Of a stretch of DNA of 64,000 nucleotides, positions 34,582 through 44,970 are shown piece by piece (position 1 is the first letter of the stretch; the number at the start of each line of letters is the position of its first letter). Where the stretch lies: assembly GCF_000499845.2 (NCBI RefSeq), contig NC_023753.2, forward strand, positions 15,329,030-15,393,029, given 5' to 3'. The DNA is from Phaseolus vulgaris (Eukaryota > Streptophyta > Magnoliopsida > Fabales > Fabaceae). A program made the position numbers and the translations under genes. The notes beneath the pieces are model-generated. The model searched no databases and was not told where the DNA came from. It saw only the letters and a list, made by a program, of their open reading frames with translations.

Positions 34582-36408
34582 TGTTGGGTTTAATAGTGCC
34601 AAAGTTCAAGAGGGGGGGTGAATTGACCTTTTAAAACTTTCTCGCAGAAACAGTGTTTAACACAGTTTTACAGAAAATAAATCGATTTATGTGAAAATGA
34701 ACAGATTTATTTCAGCACTGTTTTTGTTTGAAAAACTTTTAATTCAGCAAGGTTAATCTCAAGATTATGCAGATAAAATCTCCAGATGCACACACACAGA
34801 TATCAGATTGAAAAGCAGTGTAACACACAAAACAACAAACCTTAATTCCAATTCGTGTGATTTAGGTTCAGTTAAGGGCTTGACAATTTGTGAGACAATC
34901 TATTACACACAACCTGTTTTATTAGCCTTTAACAGATTATCAGTGTTCTTATTGAAACCAAACAGTTTTTCAGAAACCAAGAACAATGAATCCCAGAACA
35001 GCAAGCTTCAACTTTAAGCAATTTGTTTAAGGTTCAATTAATAACATTGACAGTTTCTTAAGCAGCCTATCACAGTCAGTCTGTTCAAATGGTTTTTAGC
35101 AGATTGTATACGTTCTTATCAGATTAAAACAGCTTTTTCAGAAACCAAGAACAGTATGCACAGTGCCCAGAAAGAACCGATTTATTTTCAATTGAACAGA
35201 TTTATTTCTTTGCTGTTTTATCAATTATGCAGAAACGAAATTGCAGAGATAGAGAGAGAATGAACACAAGCAATTATACTGGTTCACTCAACCTGAGCTA
35301 CATCCAGTCTTCACCAACAACAGGTGGAATTCACTAACACACAGTACAATCAAGTACACTTCCCACTGTTCTTGAAACCTACAAGAACTTAGGTACTCTT
35401 GCTGAAAAAACCTATTTCAGCACTCATACACACACATCCACTCTCCAAGAACACCTATCAAGAAGAGGATTCAACCAAACTTTTACAAGTAATAAGAAGT
35501 GAAACGACTACACCTGATTGAGGTAACAAAGATCAGCCTTAAACCAGTAGGCAAGATTGCTAGAACAGTAGCTGCACCTCACACCAAGATTTTGGAACCA
35601 AACCAAGAACAAGCACTTTGTGATTTTCGAAATCTTTGAAGAACAAATGCTAATCCTTGAAAACACTTAACTCTCTGCTGTCAAAACTTGTTTTTGCAAA
35701 TGTATAAACTGTTTGAATCGTTATTAAACTCAGAAAACAAGTTTGCATTTTATAGAAAGCCAGCTTATAACAGATTTTTGAAAAACAGTTAAAGCTGTTA
35801 TAAAATGAACAGATTGAAAATAAAATGAACAGATTTATTTTCAAAAAGCAGTTAGAGAATCTGTTAAGTGAGGAGACTTAGTCAACCATTCTGGTGCAGA
35901 GATAAAACTGAAAACGTTTAAGCTTGTCATGGCACCAGAGAGAAAAAGAATCTATTCATTTACAGATGAACAGATTTATTTTTCAAAACGAAAACAGAGA
36001 AAGTTTAACTATTTGAAACTCAGTCGTTTTGAAAAGAAGAAGACTTAGTCAAAATACCTGATGCACAAAATCAAATTTTTACAAGACTTTAGCCAAGGCA
36101 TCAGTGAAGAAAATGAATCTGTTTATTTAGAAAAGAACAGATTTATTTTTATGCAGTAAAACGTGTTTTTGTGTAAAACATGTGAAAAACAGTTTTAGAA
36201 AACTTATGCTTGTTCTTATCACATGGTCAGTGGTTATGAGGTGAGTTACTCAGCAAAAAGCTACTTTTAGACAACCTCTAAGCACTAACTAAGACATACT
36301 TAAAGCAAAGCAAAAATACATATCAAATGTACATATAAGACTTCATCAAACACTACATATAGGTCTTCATCAAACATAATCTTGAAGGGGCAGCAACCAT
36401 CTTCAACA
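34582..36408 (+). mobile_element. Repeat Y copy 1: probable solo LTR (1827 bp) with recurrent short palindromes
   Basis: The ends are TGTTGGG and TTCAACA, and AATAT flanks both sides (34577-34581, 36409-36413), so this is a bounded insertion with LTR-type ends. Near the left end is the G-run AGAGGGGGGGTGAATTG (about 34609), which recurs at about 61742 and 62112 in related copies. ACTGGTTCACTCAACCTGAG at about 35279 also recurs. Inside are about nine variants of ACAGATTTATTT, often in pairs, and a perfect palindrome ATAAATCGATTTAT at 34677-34690. There is no convincing protein. It is possibly a large-LTR Ty1/copia family. Confidence 0.7.
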
Positions 36409-36413
36409 AATAT

Positions 36414-37381
36414 GACAACAACAATGAGTGTTTTGAAAACACAAATAAGCAAATAAAGATGGAAAAACAATGAACACACAAATTGGAAACCTAAAGACGC
36501 ACTGAAATAGACTCACTAAGAATTGTTTTGGTAGCACTAATTCAAGAAATTATTTCAATTTCTATAGATTGAATTTTTCTTATAAAAAAAAATTCACCTC
36601 AAAAATATGCATTTCATAAAATGCACTAAATAAAAATCCGAGAGTCGTTTGAGTACTAACTTATATGCTTTTAACATTTATCATTTTTTTTACTACAAAT
36701 TTAGATGTGCATTTTTAATAGGAGATTTCCAAAATACTGAAGTTCTCATATATAAAATTTCGCACCATTTAAACGTGTATATAACTTGCAGTAATGTTTT
36801 TCAGCCAATACAAAAAATTAGCAAACAACGAAGAGAAGGAAACCTATGGAATTGAAAGAAGGTTATGATAACTCGAGACATAATGAAAACCTAACTCTAA
36901 AGAACTTTTAAATGGTCTAATAACAAGCTAAGAGAGTCAAATTCATAAATGAAAACACATGAGAAGACTCAAAACAAATCATATTACACAATAATTTGTG
37001 GTAGACTTGCAAAATCAAGAAACTAAAATGAAACACAGTACTACTAGAAGTTTATGACATATATGGAATGAACATGACTTGGATAACATGAGTTAGATTT
37101 AAAACTCAAATTAAAAATACCAAAATAGATATGGAACTAAATAAAAAATGAAACAAGACTCAACAATATTGGTTTACACCACCTACCTCTATGAAACACC
37201 TTTTTTTTTCATATGCTTTTGCACATGATTAATATAAATGTATACACCAAACAATAAATTGATTTCTGTGATACAAGAACCTGTAAAATCAAAAGTGTAA
37301 AATAATAAACAATAATGCACATAATCATCATCATCATAAAGATCTTACAAATTATAACCCTCACATTCCATACATCAGATT
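36414..37381. other. AT-rich stretch, no gene seen
   Basis: The last five bases, AGATT (37377-37381), are the left target duplication of element C. The segment next to it probably belongs to the copia LTR that continues at 60485. Confidence 0.5.
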
Positions 37382-38427
37382 TGATCCGGTCAGTCATCGG
37401 TAGTCGATGACGTCAGCAGCAGATAACCACGTGGACCACTCGCAGGGTGACACGTGGATCAGGTGGCAGAGAAATCAGGGAGGAGATCACCCAGAACGGT
37501 GATCGGTGGTCAGTAACCGAGTGGCCACCGACAGATCAGTTCCAAGATAAACACCTGGGGGGAGAACGCGAGAAGCAATAGAGCACCGATCAGTCATCGG
37601 GTGCATGGTCATCGGGGTTTCGTGTTACACGCAGTTAAACTGGGACTGAGATTCCCAGCGAGAGCGTTACGCATGGACCTCGCATCATCATATCTCAGAG
37701 AAAGAGGAGCTACTCGCCGGTAGAATCGTGCACGAAAGTGGCCTGAGGGAGTTAGTAAACCGGTCAGTGATTGGTGACTCTCTTAACCCATTACGTGCAT
37801 GACATCGTGAAGGGGAAATCGTTTATGTAGAGAGAAATGCTTGGTGAGTGTGCCTAGTCCAGCCACACCTGGCGTTCTCCTGGGAGTGTGCGATTCACCC
37901 AGATGGAAGAAACGCGCTAAGTTACTCCGCAAGGGAATAACTTAGGCGCACAAAGAGATGCGCTAGAGCCCTTCAGGTAGTGGCACGTGTACGGTTAGAT
38001 GTGAGTTGCATGCCTCCACGTGTCACCATCTTAGAGAGGCGCGACAAAGATAAAAGTGCACTTCGCGTCGTGAAAGGTACACACCCACGTTTTTACTCAT
38101 TTTGGTACGTTTTCGCACAATAGCGTAACAAAATTCTGACACACGCAGAGGATAGCGTAACAGAATTCTGTTAGGCACAAACATAGAGAGAGAGAAAAAA
38201 GAGAATCAGAGAGAGATTCAGTGACATTTTTTTGTTGGTGGTTCTGTGACCTAACTTGAGCGTCGGAGTGCAAACGGCCGCTAGAGGCGCCGTCTGTGTG
38301 TTTTGCAGGTTGCGTTTGAAGTTCCCGGAGAAGGTTCTAAGAGCATTCTTGCGGATAGCACAGTTGCATAGGCGGGGTAAGGAAGCAACAAAGCAATTCC
38401 TCCACGGTTGAGTTGACGACAGGATCA
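37382..38427 (+). repeat. 5' LTR of element C
   Basis: 1046 bp. CACGTG at 37984-37989 and 38017-38022, then GATAAAAG near 38048 as the likely TATA-like element. Several further CCACGTG words lie near its start. The end CAGGATCA is shared with the other families. Confidence 0.95.
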
Positions 38428-38429
38428 TT

Positions 38430-38448
38430 TGGCGCCCACCGTGGGGCC
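38430..38448 (+). other. Primer binding site of element C
   Basis: TGGCGCCCACCGTGGGGCC, two bases after the LTR. It is complementary to the 3' end of plant tRNA-Lys(CUU) as I recall that sequence; a tRNA search would settle it. Confidence 0.8.
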
Positions 38449-38523
38449 CTGTAAATCGTGGTCCCATCCACACCAAAGTTTCTGAAGTTTCTAAAAGTTT
38501 TTGCTGAGTTTTTTGCTGAGAAA

Positions 38524-39375
38524 ATGAGGAGAACCAGAAAAACATCACCTGCGCCATCTGGTGAGGAAGGAGCTGTGACAATGGTGCAGGTCCTGGAGAT
38601 GATGCGTGCGCTGCAGGACAATGTCGCAGCGTCGAGAGCTGAACAAGAGAAGATGCAGGCGGAGTTGGCTGCATCGCAGAGTAGAAATGATGAGCTGAAT
38701 CGCGTTAATGAGGAGCTGAGAAGGACGTTATAGGCACAAAAGGAACGCGCAGTTGAAGAAAGGATGTCGATGCCACCATCGCCTCCGAGAGCGTTCCCTA
38801 TGCCATTCTCCTCTGAAATCATGAAAACCGTGGTCCACCCAACCTGGTGGGAGTGAAGGCGTCGTTCATGGGGGTAGAAGATCCAGAAGCGCATCTAACG
38901 GCGTTCCACACTCAGATGATGCTGTCTGGGGGCGCAGATGCCGTGTACTGCAAGATGTTCATGAGTACACTGAGTGGAATCACCATGGAATGGTTCGTGA
39001 GTCTGGCAGAGGGTCATATCACGTCCTTCCATCAGTTTTCGAAGCTTTTCACTGAGCAGTACATCGTTAACAGAGCACCTTCAGTGGTGTCGTACGATCT
39101 GTTCGATGTACGCCAATATCAAGGTGAGTCGCTGAAAGACTACCTCAACCGCTTCGGAGCACAAGTGGTTAGATTGCCCAGCAAGGACGAGGATATGCTG
39201 GTGCATGCGTTTAAGAAGCGAATGCTGCCTGGTCCCTTCAGTGAGTCGCTCATCAGGAGCCATCCCAGCACCTTTGCGGAGATCCGGCGACGCGCGATGG
39301 CGCACATAGTGGCAGAGACAGAGGTTTCTAAGAAAAGAGGAAGTGCTGCACCACCGAAGCCGCGTGGAGGACAGG
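38524..39375 (+). pseudogene. Element C gag, left part
   Basis: The start MRRTRKTSPAP at 38524 corresponds to MRKMRSNRSS in B and D. The N-terminal helical part (MVQVLEMMRALQDNVAAS, then a run of Glu/Arg) is cut by TAG at 38731, which is CAG-like in its relatives. A frameshift lies between about 38830 and 38845. The gag core (GVEDPEAHLTAFHTQMMLSG, MEWFVSL, YDLFDVRQYQGESL) follows to KPRGG at 39370, where element D is inserted. The reading frame after D (51581) is the correct continuation. Confidence 0.93.
39371..39375 (+). repeat. Target site duplication of element D, left copy
   Basis: ACAGG, identical to 51576-51580. Confidence 0.93.
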
Positions 39376-40167
39376 TGATCCTGCCTGTTGACCGGAGCGC
39401 TGGAGAATGCCTCGTCAAAGGATCGACGTGCGCGCCGCTTCTCACTTCCGTTCCTCCTCTGGATCTATCTCAAGAACCTGCAAAGAAACGATACGGCGCC
39501 GCTGCGGCCGATCGCACTCCGACGCTCAAGTCAGTGACAGTATCACCAAATACTAAGAACTGGAACCGTGCAAATCTCTCTCACAAACAGCTCTGTCACT
39601 CGCAAGCGTAAAGTGTACGAACTGAACGTGCGTACCTTAGGAAATCTGTTAGGAACTCTTATATACCTGGTGATTTTCTCTCTCCTGGCAGTTACTGACT
39701 TGGACACGTGGCTCGTATCCAACCGTACACGTGCCATCATCTGGAGGCTCCCTGACTTGGCGCTACTTCTACTCTTATTTTGGCTAAGTTACCTATGCAT
39801 GGTGCTGCCCAGTGCATAGCTAACTCAGGAGTGCGATCCCTACTGAAACTGGCGAGGTAGGGCCTTCATACACCTTCCCTGTGGTCTCGCCGGCTGCCTT
39901 CATAATCTGCTTCTCCTTTAACTTCGGCGATGTGCTTGTTCTGGCGATCTCCGACTGCCTGGTCGCCTGAGTCTGCATCTGGCGACTTCGTCCTCAACCT
40001 GGCGATCGCCTATTCTGGTAAGCTGGAAATCGGAACACGCCAACCTAACTATCGGTGACTACACGTGCCTCCCGACTTCCTTCCCGACTGTCAACCTGGC
40101 GCCTTGTCAACACGCATACACCTTAACAGGGTGCCACGTCATCGCATCCGACCATCAGGGCGGTACA
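39376..40167 (-). repeat. 3' LTR of element D
   Basis: 792 bp. On the minus strand it starts TGTACCGCCCTG and ends GGATCA. It differs from the other LTR at about four positions. Confidence 0.96.
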
Positions 40168-40171
40168 CAAG

Positions 40172-40183
40172 CCCCCCAGTCTT
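40172..40183 (-). other. Polypurine tract of element D
   Basis: On the minus strand AAGACTGGGGGG, then CTTG and the 3' LTR start. Confidence 0.9.
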
Positions 40184-40309
40184 AAGCGAAGACTTGTCTA
40201 GCGAAAAGACTGAAAAAGCCCTCGTTAACACCGGTCTACGTGGCATGGGCGCAGAATTCCAAGCGGTAGTACTTTCTTCTGCTCTGACGCTCCACCAAAC
40301 TCTTCGCGC

Positions 40310-40334
40310 ATCATTCGACACGTGGCTCTCATCA
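40310..40334 (+). promoter_or_regulatory. Putative aORF promoter G-box (element D)
   Basis: CACGTG at 40319-40324 in CGACACGTGGCTCTCATCA, the reverse complement of the TGATG-N-CCACGTGTCG block of A, B and C. It lies 440 bp upstream of the aORF start. Confidence 0.5.
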
Positions 40335-40522
40335 ACGGCCATCTTCATCTGCCGTTAGCGCTTCCCAAAACCGTTCGAAAACCCTTAAACCCCTTACGCT
40401 CCTACTGTTCCATCACTTTCTTCACACTTGCATACGCTCTCCTTCCTTTCTGCGAAAGCTCTCGACGTTCCTCGACGCTCTAGATCACCAACTCCCTTTA
40501 ACATTCTCCCGATCATCGAAAG

Positions 40523-40755
40523 GTAACTACTTTCCTTCATCTGCTGGGTTTTCTTGCATTTTCACCGATTTGCATCATCCTATAACTGTCTGGTGCGTAC
40601 GTTGTGGGCTGTTTTTCCATTTCTCCTTCTGCGTGACTTAGGGCTTTGTCGATCGTCGCAACGAACTCACATTCGTTCGTCTTTCACCTTCCATTCATGA
40701 TCGAGTCAGCCTTTGTAACCCTCCTGATTATTTTTCCTTCCTCCTTCGTTTGCAG
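40523..40755 (+). other. 5'-UTR intron of element D aORF (233 bp)
   Basis: The donor is ATCATCGAAAG|GTAACT and the acceptor CTTCGTTTGCAG|TTGCTACC, 8 bases before the start codon at 40764. The intron is pyrimidine-rich before the acceptor. B has the same length and C an equivalent of 270 bp. Confidence 0.65.
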
Positions 40756-40763
40756 TTGCTACC

Positions 40764-43398
40764 ATGACTCGCACGAAGATCACCCCGAACCCCCCTCCGT
40801 CAGCGCGAAACCCCCCTTCACAAGCACACGACTCTACGCAAGTTCGTGGTGCTCCCTCTTCGCAGGCTGTGAGGCCCGCGTCCTCTCAAACCACTCTGGC
40901 CCAGGCGACTCCACCAAACGCTGGAGGAGCCCCCACCCCACTGCCAGACTTCAAGACGTTATACTCATGGGCTAACTCAACCCTCTTAAAGGAAACGTCG
41001 TCGGTGAACACCGCGGGAGCGGTTCTGCGATTGACCAATGGGGACGAGGCCCACCAATCATTCCACAAGGAGCACCATGAGAGAATGATGGTGCTGCCTT
41101 GCCCAGCCACTCTGCCAGTGTGTGTCGATGATAAAGTGAGCGCCGACGGGCCCTTCTGCTTCGTCTACACCACTCTCTTCAAGAAGGTTAAGCTCAGGTT
41201 CCCTCTCACTCGATTTGAGAGGGAACTCTTAACCGAGCTCAATATCGCTGCCGCCCAGCTTCACCCCAACAGCTGGGCGTTCGTCCGAGCTTTTGAGGTA
41301 ACGTGCGCCCACCTGGGGTTGCCTGCGTCAGTGGACGTATTTTTATTTCTGTTTGAGGCCAAACACCCAGGCGATCGCCTGTGGGTCAGTCTGAACGCCA
41401 TTGCTGGGAGATCCATCTTCACCATCTTCCAGCAGTCGTATAAGGATTGGAAGGGGAAGTTCATCCAGGTCCGCGCAAACGACAAAGACCCTTCCCTTCT
41501 CGACGGTTTCCCCTTGTACTGGGTGGACAAGGGGAAAAAAGAGTCCAAGAGCTGCTTCAGGAGGCCCAGAAGTCCTGATAGCATGGGAGCTTTGGACAGA
41601 GACCTTTGTCTCTTCTGGAAGAGGGTGGCAGATGCCCACATAACATTCTTGACCCCCACCCTGATTTCCTTCGAGTTCTTTGAGGACCAGTTGGAATTTC
41701 AAATAGGTTAGGACGCTACATCTTTGTCCTGACATTGCTTCTGTTATTGTTTCTGGGCGTCTTGTGCAATACACACAAGACTTTGGTCTTATCTTTTCTG
41801 CATATGCCTGCTTTGCTGTCTTATTGTCTTGTACACTTACCCCTTTCTCCTTTGAGCTAACTTATGCACTTTCATTTCATGCAGACACCATGTTGGGTAA
41901 GAACATGCTCGCCGATTTAAAGGCGCTCGCCCGCAATCATGGGTTGGCGACCGGCTCCCAGACGGTTCCCAACTCAGCGGTCGAGAAGGCCATCATCCAG
42001 GGGCGATCACCGCCTAAGGCGCCCACCCAACGAAAGAAACTGGTCCTTAAGAGGCCAAAGCGGAAGGCCCCCCAAGTTGTCCAAGAGGATGAGGAAGAGG
42101 ACGACGAGGTCACTGAGGATGGCCTCGTTACAAAGAGGACAAGGGTGGCACCACCTTCTCCACCTGCCCCACCCCCTCTTCCAGCTTCAACACCACCGTC
42201 AACACCTGCTCCTCCTTCTTCACCACCAGCACCACAAGCCCCTTCACCACCAGTCCAAGCAGTCCCATTGGCCACTGCGCCACCTGCAACTGGGGCCCAA
42301 GAGCCAAACTTCCTAGAGGACCCCCCGAGCGCCTCTACTCCACATATATCGGCAGGAGGGGGCCCTCCTTCCAACACCTCAGCTGCAGGAATCGTTCCAA
42401 TCGGGGACGAGGTCGCTCACACCTCTCCAATCCTAATCACCGAGTCCCCGATTGCGTCGCCGCGCTAAGAAGCAACCACTGAAAATATTGCTAAGGAAGG
42501 CGGCGACGAGAACCCTCAACAAGCCCCCCTGGCGCCTCTCCAAGCTGCAAATCTATCCCTCGAGGTCACGAGGATGTGGGAACCTCTGACTGCTAAACTC
42601 AAAACCATTGCAGAGGATATCCCGTCAATCATAACGAGAGCTGTGGAGAGCTCCACCAGGCGGCTACAGGATGACATCTACAACCTCAAGACCGAGAACA
42701 GCACAATGAAGGTCGAGGTGGAGAAGGTGTCATTCAGCCTAACGCTCGCGGAGATGGAACATTCTCGAGTGGAGGATGCCCTAAACACCGAGCTTAGGCT
42801 TGCGCGCAAGGAAGCTGTTGACCTTCGCCACAAAGTCCATGAACTTGCCCAAGAAAAGGTCGAGCTTGAAAGCAGAATCGTGCCTCTACGTACCAAGGCG
42901 AGCGACCTGGAGGCTCAAATTCAAGCCAACGCCGATAAAGTACAGAGGCTGGAGCAAAGGTCGATCGACCGCGAGAAACTACTTGGGCAAGTAGAGAAAG
43001 CCAGAGACGACGCCATGGCCGATCTCTCCGAGGCAAACAAAGAAAAGGTGAAGATGGCTGTCGAGTTGGCCCAAGCTCGAACAGAATCCAAGAAGGTGGC
43101 TGACGACCTTCTTCAAGCTCAAGAGACCAACAAACAACTCCAAAAACAGGTCGAAGAGCTGGAGCAGCAGAACAAGGAGCTTAAGCAGCAGGTTGAAGGA
43201 TTTCAAAAGCAAATCGAAGAACTTAAGCTAAGCTCCGCTCAGATTCTGGTTGCCGGGTTTGATGCCGCTCGAGAACAGTTTGCATGCCTATTCCCTGATC
43301 TCGACCTCAGCATGGTGTCATTAAACAATGAAGTAGTAGATGGAAAGGTCGTTCCCGCCGAAGGCTCAACCAATTCCACCCCATCTGCTTCTTTATAA
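40764..43398 (+). pseudogene. Element D antisense gene (aORF): PF04195-like domain, NLS-like region, coiled coil; one in-frame TAA
   Basis: The best preserved copy. Coding exon 1 is 40764-41706, the intron 41707-41884 (178 bp; CAAATAG|GTTAGG to TTTCATGCAG|ACACC), exon 2 41885-43398; the joined frame is 819 codons including the final stop. Residues 1-8 are MTRTKITP. A Pro/Ser-rich head follows, then a PF04195-like core at about 118-255 (FERELLTELNIAAAQLHPNS, SVDVFLFLFEAKHPGDRLW). Around residue 365 is a basic NLS-like run (RKKLVLKRPKRKAP) with acidic residues after it, then a Pro-rich part, and from about residue 555 a coiled coil ending in FPDLDLSMVS and VVDGKVVPAE. A TAA at 42466-42468 interrupts it; B has a sense codon there. 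The role is not established; related antisense ORFs are known in plant Tat elements such as maize Grande. Confidence 0.85.
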
Positions 43399-43984
43399 AT
43401 TCACCTATATTTGCCTTGTAAAAAACTCTTGCATACGTATTTTGAACAGCTTTTTATCTTAATGGCGAGACTTGGACATTTCTTCTGACTCCTTTTGAGC
43501 GCTTTACTTTCTTTGTATGTTTAACTCTGCTGCGTTTAACTTAGCGATTTTGCAAACATGTAACTTAGCGATTTTGCAAACATGACTTTTGGCGTAACTG
43601 CTTCGAGCCGATTCAAACTTAAGCAATAATCGCTTTAAACAACTTGTACCCCTGAGGCACTAACCTGATCATAAGAAAAGTTCCAAGCAACGAACTGTGA
43701 TTCAAGCATTGGTTCAAACAACGTCCCACTTGACCCGCTTCACCAAACAAGTCTTTCAACCTTCTCGCCGCGTTCGAACTTTTCGCGATCACCTAGACCT
43801 CTTGGTAACACCAGCTTTCCTTAGCCTCAGGCTTTGGCAGTCATTTCTTTATCTGAGGCAGAAATGCCCTTTGGGATCTTCCTTTATCTCCCTGATTCCC
43901 AGAGCTAAAGACTGGCTGGCTAGGCGTTCTCTTCGAACCTACCTTAGCCACCTTTCAAGCTTCTTCCACCCTTTTCGCCATACC

Positions 43985-44545
43985 TGAACTCGTTCAAGAC
44001 GAGAAGGATTTTATCTTGCCTATACTCGCGCACAGGCGAGAAGGTCTTTAAACTCGCCTGAACTCGCTCATCGGCGAGAAGGACTTTTACTCGCCTGAAC
44101 TCGCTCATCGGCGAGAAGGACTTTAAACGGCCTTAACTCGCTCGACGGCGAGAAGGACTTTGTCAGGTGCCTCAACTTGCCCAGGGTGTACATCTCCTCC
44201 CCCTGGATGCACTGAGGACCTTTTCTTTCTCACGCCTGCACTCGCTCGACGGCGAGGAGGTCTTTGATGGGCCTTAGTTCGCACAACGGCGATAAGGACT
44301 TTATCCGGTGCCTCAACTTGCCCAGGGCGTACATCTACTCCCCCCTGGATGCACTGAGGACCTTTCTCGCCTGCGCCCGCACAACGGCGGGGAGGTCTTT
44401 AACTTGCCTCTACGTTGCCCCGGGAGTTACATCTTCTCGCTCCCAGAAACACGGAGGACTTTTTCTCTTTCTCGCCTGCACTCGCTCAACGGCGAGGAGG
44501 TCTTTTAACTTGCCTCAAAACGCGCGAGGGTGTTGAGGTCTTCCA
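43985..44545 (-). repeat. Degenerate repeats in element D spacer
   Basis: Many diverged units of about 45-65 bp with CTCGCTCATCGGCGAGAAGG and GGTGCCTCAACTTGCCCAGG, in reverse orientation the counterpart of the spacer repeats of element B. Confidence 0.75.
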
Positions 44546-44547
44546 TC

Positions 44548-44735
44548 TGGTGCCTCCGATCGCCGAAAAACGATGAGGACTTTAAAAACTTAACTGGTGC
44601 CTCAAATCGCCGAAAAACGATGAGGACTTCAAAAACTTAACTGGTGCCTCTAATCGCCGAAAAACGATGAGGACTTTGAAACTTAACTGGTGCCTCTAAT
44701 CGCCTAAAAACGATGAGGACTCTAAAACTTTAGAA
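44548..44735 (-). repeat. Four-copy 47-bp tandem repeat in element D spacer
   Basis: Units start TGGTGCCTC at 44548, 44595, 44642 and 44688 and contain ATCGCCGAAAAACGATGAGG (one copy CGCCTAAAAA). Element B has two copies of the same unit. Confidence 0.9.
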
Positions 44736-44852
44736 AGCACGCGACATATCTTTTCGTGCCTTAAATCATGTACGAATGACAAGGTCTTTCTTCGAAACTT
44801 TTGGAAATAACACATATGCAATCTGAAAACACCTTATACTTCGAAAACTCTT

Positions 44853-44910
44853 CTTTTATTGGGTGGCCTCATTAAAAACCCTCCTTAGGGAAAAAAGAGT
44901 GCCCCCTTAA
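44853..44910 (-). promoter_or_regulatory. Conserved post-pol box of element D
   Basis: On the minus strand GGGGGCACTCTTTTTTCCC, then GAGGG, TTTTTAATGAGGCCACCCAATAAA, shortly after the pol stop. Same block as in A, B and C. Confidence 0.65.
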
Positions 44911-44970
44911 AACTGTTTTAACAGAGACATTGCAATGTAATATTTGTGTTTGTCTTTACTTACAAAGCTC

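Noticed and set aside
36649..36855. Plus-strand frame of 68 codons left of element C
   Set aside because: AT-driven chance frame without domain or context.
38337..38894. Minus-strand open frame of 185 codons across the leader and gag of C
   Set aside because: Crosses LTR, PBS and gag on the wrong strand; chance frame.
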